From: an uncultured Eubacteriales bacterium
GTDB taxonomy: Bacteria > Bacillota > Clostridia > Oscillospirales > CAG-272
Direction: 5' to 3'
Assembly: GCA_934477985.1 (NCBI GenBank)
Contig: CAKSOR010000034.1
Span: forward strand, 1-12,777
DNA: 12,777 nucleotides
Below the pieces are notes generated by a model. It was not told the origin of the DNA. It searched no databases and worked only from the letters and a program-made list of their open reading frames with translations. Made by a program: the position numbers and the translations under genes. Below, piece after piece: positions 6,597-12,777 of the stretch; positions within the stretch are counted from its first letter, which is position 1; each line of letters starts with the position of its first letter.

Positions 6597-9510
6597 TGAA
6601 GAGAATACTGGCTGCGCTCCTCGTCGGAGCGGTGCTGATGCCCGCCGTGAGGGTGAGCGCCGACGGAGTGATGCTCCGATCGGCACGGTCGCGGGCGACA
6701 AGGAGACCGGAAACGCGCGTCTCGAGCCCGACAAACGGACGCTCGAGGACATAGCCGCCAACTTCGCTCACAAGGGCGAGGGAATGTGTGTCGCGGTTAT
6801 CGACACAGGATTCTTCACCGGGCATGAGAGCTTCATCCTCACCGGAGAGGGGCGGCTGACAAAGGAATTCGTCGACTCGCTCGGGCTGAACGCCGGGAAA
6901 TCCGATGACGCCGCTGAAGAGCCTGAGAAGACTTTGCCGAAGGAGTCATTCTACATAAATGAGAAGATTCCGTTCGCCTACAATTACGCGAAAAAGAGCG
7001 CCGACGTGAGCGGGCTCGCGTCGCACGGAACGGCGGTCGTCTCGGCGATAGCCGGGAACAACTCGGCGAACGCCGAACATCCTTCGGGCGCCGCTCCCGA
7101 GGCGCAGGTCGTGCTGATGAAGGTCTTCGACGACGAGACCGCGCGCGCTTCAAATGAGGCGATGACCGCGGCGATAAACGACGCGGTGACGCTCGGGGTA
7201 GATGTGATCTGCGTTCCGTTCGGCGAAGCCTGCGGCTCGTCCGTGGCGGGCGGCACTCTGTCGCTCGGAGAAGCGCTGAAGGCGGCTGAGGACGCCGGAA
7301 TCATCGTGGTCTCGGCGGCAGGCGATTCGACTAAGCTCGGAAACGTCAGCCCGTACAACAGATACGCCGGGCTGATCGCTCCGACGACCGACCGACCCGA
7401 TGTCGGAACGGTTTTCTATCCCGGCTCGGCTGAGAACGCCGCCGCGATTGGCGGCTCGCAGTCGAACGTCTACACCGCCGACTGCTTTGTCGTGGCGACG
7501 GCTGACGGTGAGGTGAAGATCCCTTACAGTGACACCAACCCGCTCTGGGCTCTCCCGACCGGCGGGCTGAGCTTCGCGAGATTCTTCGACGGAAAGACGC
7601 TCGGGTATGAGTTTGTCCCGCGCTACGGGCGCGAGGAGGATGTCGCCGGGCTCGATCTCACCGGCAAGATCGCTGTTGTAGAGCGCGGAGTGATAACCTT
7701 CGGCGAGAAGTGTAAGAACGCCGCGGCGCGCGGTGCGATCGGAGTGATTGTATACGACAACCAGCCCGACCCCGACACGGTGCTCGACGTCCGGATGGAC
7801 ATCTCGGAGTCTCCGATTCCGGCGGTGATGATCTCGGGCGTGAGCGCCGACAAGCTCCGCTCTGCGGTCGAAAAGTCGATAAAGGTCTCGCTTGACGAGC
7901 GTTACATCGCACTTAAGCGCGAGACCCCGACGCCGTCGTCCTACTCGGCGTGGGGCGGAACTCCCGAGCTCGGGCTAGGGATCGACTTCACGGTCACCGG
8001 CGAGCTCATCGAGTGCGCGTCGTCTGACGGCGGATACCTGACGACCGGCGGAACGACGATCGCCGCCGCGAGAGCCGCCGGAATGCTCGCCTGCGTCAAG
8101 GAAAAGCTGGTAAAATCCGGTTTCCCGGAAAAATACGCGGCGGAGCAGGCGATGAATCTTCTGAGCTCCTCGGCGCGGCTGATGACGCGCGGCGATGGTG
8201 AGGTCTGTTCACCGCGCCAGCAGGGAAGCGGCGACGCGTCGCTCAGCCGTGCGCTCGGCGCTGAGATAATGGTGACATCGGACGGCGGAAACCACGCGGA
8301 GATCGGAGAAATCACGAGAAACTGGTTCACCTTCGACGTCACAGTGACCAATCTCACAGACAGCGAAAAGGAGCTTGAGATCGACGCGCTTGTCGGCTCG
8401 GACGGCTACAGCGAGTTCGTTTACAAGGATCTCGACTCGTCGGATGAAAAGAAGGAAAAGCTCTCGGATGCGCTCGGAACGCAGCCCGACGACGCCGTGA
8501 GCTTCGTCGAGCAGTTCAGGAAGTTCAAAAAGGCGCGGGTTTTCCCGGGCTATGAGAATATGAACATGAACGCGGGCGCGGAGAATTACGAGCCGATAAA
8601 GTACACTCTCAGACCGAACGTCAGCGCGACATTCACGCTCACCGTGCTGCTCGACAACGAGACGATGGCGGAGTACGAGCGGATATTCACGAACGGGTAT
8701 TTCGTCGAGGGCTTTGTCAGAGTCCGCTCGGGCGAAGAGGAGGCTTCACTGCCGTTCATGGGCTTTAAGGGCGACTGGGGCGCGGGCGAGGCGCTTGACC
8801 GCGGGATATTCGATGGAGTCGAGGCGGTCGCGGACTATGTGTATCTCTACCGCGATTACTCGTCAGAGGCGCTCGGCGGAAGGCTGATTCTCGGAGCTGA
8901 CCCGTTCGGCGGCGAGAGTGACGACCACATTCTCAGCTTCTCGCCGTATGTCGACGCGAAGAATTCCGCGGTGTACCTGAATCTTGGACTCCTGAAAAGC
9001 GTCTCGGAGGTGAAGGTGAATGTCTGGTCGGGAGACGAACTGATAGGCGGTCGGGAATACGGCTACCTCCCGAAGACCTACGTCGACTATGCGTCGGGGA
9101 TGGTCGTCTCGCCGAAGCTCGTACTCTGGGACGGTCGGGCGTTTGACAACCGCTACTATGTCTACCCCGATGGAGATTACCGCGTCGAGATAAGCTATAA
9201 GGTCGCAGGAGACGACAGAATCCGCGTGCTCAGATACGATCTGCGGCTCGACACGACCGCGCCGGTGATAAGCGGTTGGGAGTTCGAGGACGCCGGAGAA
9301 GCGAAGTTCATGACGGTTGAGGTCACTGACGATCAGCTCCTCGCGAAGTGCCGGGTCTGTGACGAATACGGCAGCGAGGCGGCTTTCGAAGACGGAAAGT
9401 ACGACATTACCGCGCTTGGAAAGTACGTCTACATCGAGGCGTTCGACCGCGCGATGAACTCGACGGTAAAGCGCGCCGCGAATCCGTATTACGCGAATAT
9501 CACCGACTGA
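6580..9510 (+). CDS. S8-family pseudoprotease, body out of frame with its signal peptide
   Basis: This is a tandem paralogue of the preceding protease with the same architecture. Positions below count from the TTG at 6580, which is only the limit of the open frame: it overlaps the real ribosome binding site and encodes no signal peptide. The Asp75 (VAVIDTG) and His149 (SHGTAV) regions are kept. The oxyanion Asn is Asp249 (AAGDS), and the nucleophile is Thr493 (TGGTTIAAA in place of SGTSMASP), so peptidase activity is not expected. The PA domain (about 345-440, VERGVITF, GAIGVIV), SPRQQGSG, the Fn3_5-like domain (ending PFMGFKGDW) and the C-terminal Ig-like modules are intact. The I9 propeptide is missing. 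The natural start is ATG 6593 or 6596, one frame away, so either one base has been lost near 6660-6680 or the assembly is wrong. About 2.8 kb of clean open frame argues against an old pseudogene. Confidence 0.8.
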   Translation: MEVEDDEENTGCAPRRSGADARREGERRRSDAPIGTVAGDKETGNARLEPDKRTLEDIAANFAHKGEGMCVAVIDTGFFTGHESFILTGEGRLTKEFVDSLGLNAGKSDDAAEEPEKTLPKESFYINEKIPFAYNYAKKSADVSGLASHGTAVVSAIAGNNSANAEHPSGAAPEAQVVLMKVFDDETARASNEAMTAAINDAVTLGVDVICVPFGEACGSSVAGGTLSLGEALKAAEDAGIIVVSAAGDSTKLGNVSPYNRYAGLIAPTTDRPDVGTVFYPGSAENAAAIGGSQSNVYTADCFVVATADGEVKIPYSDTNPLWALPTGGLSFARFFDGKTLGYEFVPRYGREEDVAGLDLTGKIAVVERGVITFGEKCKNAAARGAIGVIVYDNQPDPDTVLDVRMDISESPIPAVMISGVSADKLRSAVEKSIKVSLDERYIALKRETPTPSSYSAWGGTPELGLGIDFTVTGELIECASSDGGYLTTGGTTIAAARAAGMLACVKEKLVKSGFPEKYAAEQAMNLLSSSARLMTRGDGEVCSPRQQGSGDASLSRALGAEIMVTSDGGNHAEIGEITRNWFTFDVTVTNLTDSEKELEIDALVGSDGYSEFVYKDLDSSDEKKEKLSDALGTQPDDAVSFVEQFRKFKKARVFPGYENMNMNAGAENYEPIKYTLRPNVSATFTLTVLLDNETMAEYERIFTNGYFVEGFVRVRSGEEEASLPFMGFKGDWGAGEALDRGIFDGVEAVADYVYLYRDYSSEALGGRLILGADPFGGESDDHILSFSPYVDAKNSAVYLNLGLLKSVSEVKVNVWSGDELIGGREYGYLPKTYVDYASGMVVSPKLVLWDGRAFDNRYYVYPDGDYRVEISYKVAGDDRIRVLRYDLRLDTTAPVISGWEFEDAGEAKFMTVEVTDDQLLAKCRVCDEYGSEAAFEDGKYDITALGKYVYIEAFDRAMNSTVKRAANPYYANITD
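6593..6754 (+). other. Out-of-frame start and signal peptide of the second S8 protein
   Basis: ATGATG at 6593 follows GGAGGT (6582-6587) and overlaps the previous stop as ATGA, implying translational coupling. This frame encodes a typical signal peptide, MMKRILAALLVGAVLMP, with likely cleavage after AVRVSA. It then turns into Arg/Ser-rich nonsense and ends at TAG 6752-6754. The protease body continues in the frame reached by a -1 shift, with normal codon use from about 6664. No X XXY YYZ slippery heptamer is evident, so programmed frameshifting is unlikely and a one-base deletion or base-call error is the simpler reading. Confidence 0.75.
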
Positions 9511-9513
9511 AAA

Positions 9514-9544
9514 ACGCGCCGCGCGGTTTATCCGCGCGGCGCGT
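9514..9544. terminator. Shared terminator between convergent S8 operon and rhamnosidase
   Basis: A perfect 13-bp stem (9514-9526 with 9532-9544) has the loop TTTAT. It begins 4 nt after the stop of the second S8 gene. Read on the minus strand, the stem is followed by four T residues, so it is a good intrinsic terminator for the rhamnosidase gene ending at 9601. On the plus strand the following bases are not a clean T-run, so termination there may be weaker. Confidence 0.8.
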
Positions 9545-9600
9545 CTGTATGATTGCCCGGTCTGTCGGAGGGCTCGGTCAGCCTGCCCCGACTTGGGCGT

Positions 9601-11733
9601 TTATCTGTTGAATGTATATTCACCGGCGGGCAGGAGCTTGTCTTTGCCAAACCGGAACGCGTAAGGGCTGCTTATCCGCAGCTCTTTTTCGTCGTATCCG
9701 ACCTTTATTCCGCGGAATTCCGCGCTGAGGCGGTTGATTCCCTTGACGAATAGCGGCGAGATCACGATGTCGCCGGACGCGAAGTCGTTGACCATTATTC
9801 CGGCGAGCCGGCGACAGAAGAAGGTGTCGACCATGCAGAAGAAGTGGTGGTTCAGGCTGAAGATGCCGTCCTCGGCGTAGTCAAACCGCTCAGAAAGTCC
9901 GGTGAGTCCGTCCTTCACGTTCTTTGCGTAGCCGGGTCCGTCGGCGTTCACTATCACGTCGAAGAGAAGCTCTCCGAGACCATGCTCGCACATAAGCTCC
10001 GACATCATCTTGATTCCGTGCACGCCGAAGGTGATAAGCATGTTCTCTTTCCGGAAATTCTCCGCGATGCGGTTCATTATCCCGGGCATCTCGTCTTCGT
10101 TGAAAAAACCGCGTGCCGCGAGCGTTATCAGCTCGGACGGGCAGATCTCCTCGAAGCTTCCGTTTTGCATGTAGCGCTTTCTGAACGCCGTCTTTATTCT
10201 CTCCGCGAGCTTGTCATACTCCGACCGGTCGTATCCGCAGAGCGCTGAGAGTTCAGCCATTATCTCGGCGTCCCACTTGTAGTAGACGTTCGACATGATG
10301 TCCTGACGTGCCTCTCTGCGGCTGTGCAGACTGCTCCAGTCGCCGGTCGCGTAACCGGCGTCGCCGATATAGCCGTCCTCGTCGGCGATTGACCTGAAGA
10401 AACCGAGCGAGCGCGCGAGGTCGTCCCGGAATTCCCTGAACGGTCCGAGGTCGCCGGTGTACTTGTATATCCAGTAAACAGTCTGAAAGACGACGCTGTT
10501 GCCCCAGTCCGGACCTGAGAAGCGCTTGCTGTATGTCCATTTCGCCCTTCCCGGCACGCAGTGCGGTATCATGCCGTTTTCAGCCATCATGTCGTGGCAG
10601 ATGCGGGCGTTTTCGACGAGAATGTCCTTTCCGTCGAACTCCGAGATTATGACCTCGGACGAGAGCATCGTGTCGCCGATCCAGGGCGCGTCGCGCTTCG
10701 GGTTGTCGACGAAGACATCCTGACAGCAGGTTCTAACCGAATTCAGGCAGGCGTTGTGAATCTTCTGGATTATTTCGTTGTCGCACTCAAAGCGCGCGGT
10801 GTCCTTTATGTCGGTGTGCTCGGTCACCGCGGTGAGCTCTATCTCGTCGTAATCGCCGACGACCTCAACGTACCTGAACCCGCGGAACGCCATGTACTGG
10901 TCGAAGACCTTGCCCGGCGTACCGTCGAGAATATACTCGTCCGAGTTGTACATGTCAGGGTACTTTCCGGGATTGTAGACCTTGCGGTCGACGTGCAGAC
11001 CGTCGGGCGTCAGGCGCTCGGAGTAATTCAGCTTGATGAGCGCTCCGGCTTTTCCGGTGATCTTCATCCGCGCGTAGCCGGAGGTCGTGTCAAAGCAGTC
11101 GAAAAGGCGCAGCGCGATCTCGGAAAACGGCTTTTCGGCGGTTATCTTTTTAGGCGGGATTGTCGTCGTTCTGAGCTTTCCGCCCGGGGCTTCGACTTCG
11201 ACCGCGTTGTCCCAGCCGCTGTCGTCGAAATCCTTATCGCACCAGCCGGGGATCTCAAGCCGCGCGTCCTGGCGCTCACCGCAGACCGTCGCGCTGAAAA
11301 TGAGCGGCGAGTCCATGCCTTTGAAGCTCTCGTCCGAGACGATCACCTCGGAAGCTCCGTCGGCGTAGACGATGTCAAGCTCGGCGATCAGCTTGAGTCC
11401 GCTCTGGAACGCGAAATTTCCGCTGTTTATCCGGAAGTTTCCGAGTATCGCGCCGAAGCGGTTCTTTCCGGCAGTCAGCAGGTCGGTCACGTCGATGACG
11501 TTGTAGATGACCGTCTTCGGAAGGTCGGACGCGTAGGTCGGGCGGATGACGCCGGGAATGCGCGCGCCGTTTATGTAGTAAGCCGCGTCGCCGATTCCGC
11601 AGACATTGAGCGTCGCCTTCGCCGGCTTCTCGCGGAGTGTGAAGCTCCTTGCGAGATATGGCGCCGGGGTATTTGCCACGTCGGTGCCGGTGCGCTTTGA
11701 GACGTAACCTATCCATTTTGAGTTTTCGAACAT
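9601..11733 (-). CDS. Alpha-L-rhamnosidase, glycoside hydrolase family 78-like
   Basis: This 710-residue enzyme is predicted to cleave terminal alpha-L-rhamnose from glycosides by inversion. The first 300 residues are beta-rich modules with a GH78-like N-terminal domain (FENSKWIG; ARSFTLREKPAKATL, 28-42). The (alpha/alpha)6 catalytic barrel follows from about 312. The substrate-binding/acid motif is DNPKRDAPWIGD at 343-354. Compared with the family pattern DCPxRERxGWxGD it is two residues shorter and has Asp348 where the general acid Glu is usual. PDWGNSVV (408-415), GLTGLSERFD (609-618, Glu615 as probable base), SLNHHFF and RRLAGI follow as in the family. The C-terminus is a small beta domain. 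There is no signal peptide, so it acts in the cytoplasm on imported rhamnosides. AAGGAGGA lies 6 nt before the ATG. At 710 residues it is shorter than many GH78 enzymes of 900 or more. The substrate is unknown. Confidence 0.87.
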   Translation of the reverse strand: MFENSKWIGYVSKRTGTDVANTPAPYLARSFTLREKPAKATLNVCGIGDAAYYINGARIPGVIRPTYASDLPKTVIYNVIDVTDLLTAGKNRFGAILGNFRINSGNFAFQSGLKLIAELDIVYADGASEVIVSDESFKGMDSPLIFSATVCGERQDARLEIPGWCDKDFDDSGWDNAVEVEAPGGKLRTTTIPPKKITAEKPFSEIALRLFDCFDTTSGYARMKITGKAGALIKLNYSERLTPDGLHVDRKVYNPGKYPDMYNSDEYILDGTPGKVFDQYMAFRGFRYVEVVGDYDEIELTAVTEHTDIKDTARFECDNEIIQKIHNACLNSVRTCCQDVFVDNPKRDAPWIGDTMLSSEVIISEFDGKDILVENARICHDMMAENGMIPHCVPGRAKWTYSKRFSGPDWGNSVVFQTVYWIYKYTGDLGPFREFRDDLARSLGFFRSIADEDGYIGDAGYATGDWSSLHSRREARQDIMSNVYYKWDAEIMAELSALCGYDRSEYDKLAERIKTAFRKRYMQNGSFEEICPSELITLAARGFFNEDEMPGIMNRIAENFRKENMLITFGVHGIKMMSELMCEHGLGELLFDVIVNADGPGYAKNVKDGLTGLSERFDYAEDGIFSLNHHFFCMVDTFFCRRLAGIMVNDFASGDIVISPLFVKGINRLSAEFRGIKVGYDEKELRISSPYAFRFGKDKLLPAGEYTFNR

Positions 11734-11764
11734 GTCTGTTCCTCCTTAAAATATACTCTGACCT

Positions 11765-11793
11765 ATTATAGCATATTTACCGGCGCGGCGCAA
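11765..11793 (-). promoter_or_regulatory. Promoter of the rhamnosidase gene
   Basis: On the minus strand there is a perfect -10 TATAAT (11765-11770) and a weak -35 TTGCGC (11788-11793) with a 17-bp spacer. It lies about 30 bp upstream of the AAGGAGGA site and the ATG at 11733. The weak -35 suggests that an activator may help, which is inference. I recognised no repressor operator. Confidence 0.65.
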
Positions 11794-11824
11794 GTTAAAC
11801 TTTTCCGAATTTTTCCGCGAAAAT

Positions 11825-12352
11825 TTAAAGTTTACCTGACAACATATCCTTGCAGACCGAGTCGAGCTCTCCGAGTCTTTCCGGAAACGCCGCGAGCAGC
11901 CTGTCCGCGACCGAAAGCGCCAGCGAGTGCTGTTCAGCCGTTATGACGCCCTCAGCGAGCGCCTGATCGAGCTCGTCGCGGTCGAGCAGCTTTTTGTTTC
12001 CGTCCGGGTCGACGATGACGTCGAGAAAGAGGTCGCAAAAGCGCGCGGGCGAGGCGGTGAGATTCTCAAGCGTCACGTCGAAGTAGAATTGAAGCATTTT
12101 TTTGCCTTGGTACATCGCGGTCAGACACCAGTTCTCTCCCTCCGGAAGGAGCTCAATCCAGGTGATTCCGGCGTCGGCGAGGGTCGTCAGCTTTCCGCAG
12201 ACTTCGGCTCTGAACGGTTCGGAGACTTCGAGAATTCTGAGGATTCCGACGACGCCGCGGAGTCCGCCGAGGTTAAACGGCTTTTCGGTGTACTCGCGCT
12301 TTGTGATCCGTCTCCAGTTCTCGCGCGCTAAATATCTTTCTTTTATAAACAT
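11825..12352 (-). CDS. DUF402 family protein, possible nucleotide/phosphate hydrolase
   Basis: This is a 175-residue protein of the DUF402/FomD-like family. Characterised members hydrolyse nucleoside di- or triphosphates or nucleotide conjugates with a divalent metal; its own substrate cannot be read from the sequence. The beta-barrel strands appear at about 63-94 (ITWIELLPEG, MLQFYFDVT). The acidic signature follows: DLFLDVIVDPDGN at 107-119 and LLDRDELDQAL at 123-133, giving the likely metal ligands D111, D115, D124, D126 and E127. The C-terminus is helical. I chose the ATG at 12352 because CAGGAG lies just upstream. An in-frame GTG at 12427 would add 25 residues that overlap the divergent spoIIR start. 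It is followed after 91 bp by the rhamnosidase gene, which has its own promoter. Confidence 0.82.
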   Translation of the reverse strand: MFIKERYLARENWRRITKREYTEKPFNLGGLRGVVGILRILEVSEPFRAEVCGKLTTLADAGITWIELLPEGENWCLTAMYQGKKMLQFYFDVTLENLTASPARFCDLFLDVIVDPDGNKKLLDRDELDQALAEGVITAEQHSLALSVADRLLAAFPERLGELDSVCKDMLSGKL

Positions 12353-12421
12353 TTTTTCTCCTGAATAAACTCTTCCCGGCATGTCCAGAATATTCCCACA
12401 ACCAGCAAGGGGGAAATATAC

Positions 12422-12777
12422 ATGCACTCAAAACAATTCACAATATTCTTACTTATCTTTTCGCTTCTCACGATGCTCTCGATCCCGTTTTCGGCGGTAA
12501 TTCCGGGTGCGGAGGATGAAGCGCTCTATGACAGCGTCATCCGCCTGCACGTGCTGGCAAACTCCGACAGCGACGGCGATCAGGCGCTGAAGCTCAGAGT
12601 CCGCGACTCGATACTCGAAGCGGCGGCGGGCGCGGTCGGTGATTGCGGGGATTTCGACTCGGCGAAGGCGTCGCTCGAGGGCTCGCTCGAGAGTCTGAGG
12701 CTCGCCGCCGAAAATACGGTCGCCGACGCCGGATATTCCTATCCGGTCGAGGTCACGCTGACAAAAGAATCCTACCC
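12422..12777 (+). CDS. spoIIR: Stage II sporulation protein R, 3' end beyond the window
   Basis: Translation from ATG 12422 gives 118 residues before the window ends. Residues about 6-26 form a hydrophobic signal or anchor segment (FTIFLLIFSLLTMLSIPF). Residues 37-65 match the SpoIIR hallmark: YDSVIRLHVLANSDS, then DQALKLRVRDSIL. In Bacillus, SpoIIR is made in the forespore and secreted across the intermembrane space, where it activates the SpoIIGA protease to mature sigma-E in the mother cell. AAGGGGG (12407-12413) lies 8 nt before the start. The gene diverges from the DUF402 gene across 69 bp. I could not identify a sigma-F promoter with confidence. This gene is strong evidence that the host is an endospore former. 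Confidence 0.9.
   Translation, partial: MHSKQFTIFLLIFSLLTMLSIPFSAVIPGAEDEALYDSVIRLHVLANSDSDGDQALKLRVRDSILEAAAGAVGDCGDFDSAKASLEGSLESLRLAAENTVADAGYSYPVEVTLTKESY

Noticed and set aside
5928..6761. 277-codon minus-strand open frame under the two S8 genes
   Set aside because: It overlaps both S8 genes, lacks an RBS and known motifs, and reads as mirror translation of high-GC codons.
10561..11700. 379-codon open frame antisense to the rhamnosidase gene
   Set aside because: The minus-strand frame carries clear GH78 motifs, promoter and RBS. The antisense frame has none of these and is a codon-bias shadow.
11807..11830. AT-rich short inverted repeat after the DUF402 gene as a terminator
   Set aside because: Only about 6 bp of A/T pairing with no following T-run on the minus strand; too weak to call.
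12353..12427. N-terminal extension of the DUF402 protein from a GTG at 12427
   Set aside because: The added 25 residues overlap the spoIIR start region, and a good RBS sits before the ATG at 12352, where the family sequence begins.

Overview
The window looks like chromosome from an uncultured, moderately GC-rich, spore-forming member of the Clostridia (Firmicutes). The evidence is two sporulation-type genes: a YtvI-like AI-2E family membrane protein, and the 5' end of spoIIR, which runs off the right edge. Strong AGGAG-type ribosome binding sites and TTGACA/TATAAT-type promoters agree with this. No rRNA, tRNA, CRISPR array, phage gene or transposase was recognised. The genus cannot be named from the sequence alone.

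Layout. (1) 41-1501, minus: a membrane-anchored parvulin-type peptidyl-prolyl isomerase (PrsA/SurA-like foldase), with a candidate terminator hairpin at 2-23. (2) 1883-2983, plus: ytvI-like gene, divergent from the foldase across a 381-bp gap. (3) 2984-3623: a 640-bp gene-free stretch holding a run of near-contiguous GC-rich hairpins (3161-3391), two copies of a GACGAGTTGC module, and then an AT-rich leader with a near-consensus promoter. (4) 3624-6596 and about 6593-9510, plus: two tandem secreted subtilisin-like (S8) proteins of the lactocepin/C5a-peptidase type with a PA domain. The first keeps the full catalytic machinery. The second has lost the nucleophile (Ser to Thr), the oxyanion Asn (to Asp) and the I9 propeptide, and its signal peptide is in a different frame from its body. 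(5) 9514-9544: a 13-bp perfect hairpin between convergent genes. (6) 9601-11733, minus: a GH78-type alpha-L-rhamnosidase with its own promoter. (7) 11825-12352, minus: a DUF402 protein. (8) 12422 to the edge, plus: spoIIR, 3' truncated.

How the genes may work together. The S8 pair appears to be one operon: promoter at 3464-3492, ATGA stop/start overlap, and a shared terminator. The foldase could help secreted proteins such as these proteases to fold, but it sits in a separate, divergent unit, so that link is inference. The rhamnosidase has no signal peptide and probably acts on imported rhamnosides. The most interesting items are the active protease/pseudoprotease pair with its signal-peptide frameshift, and the hairpin array.
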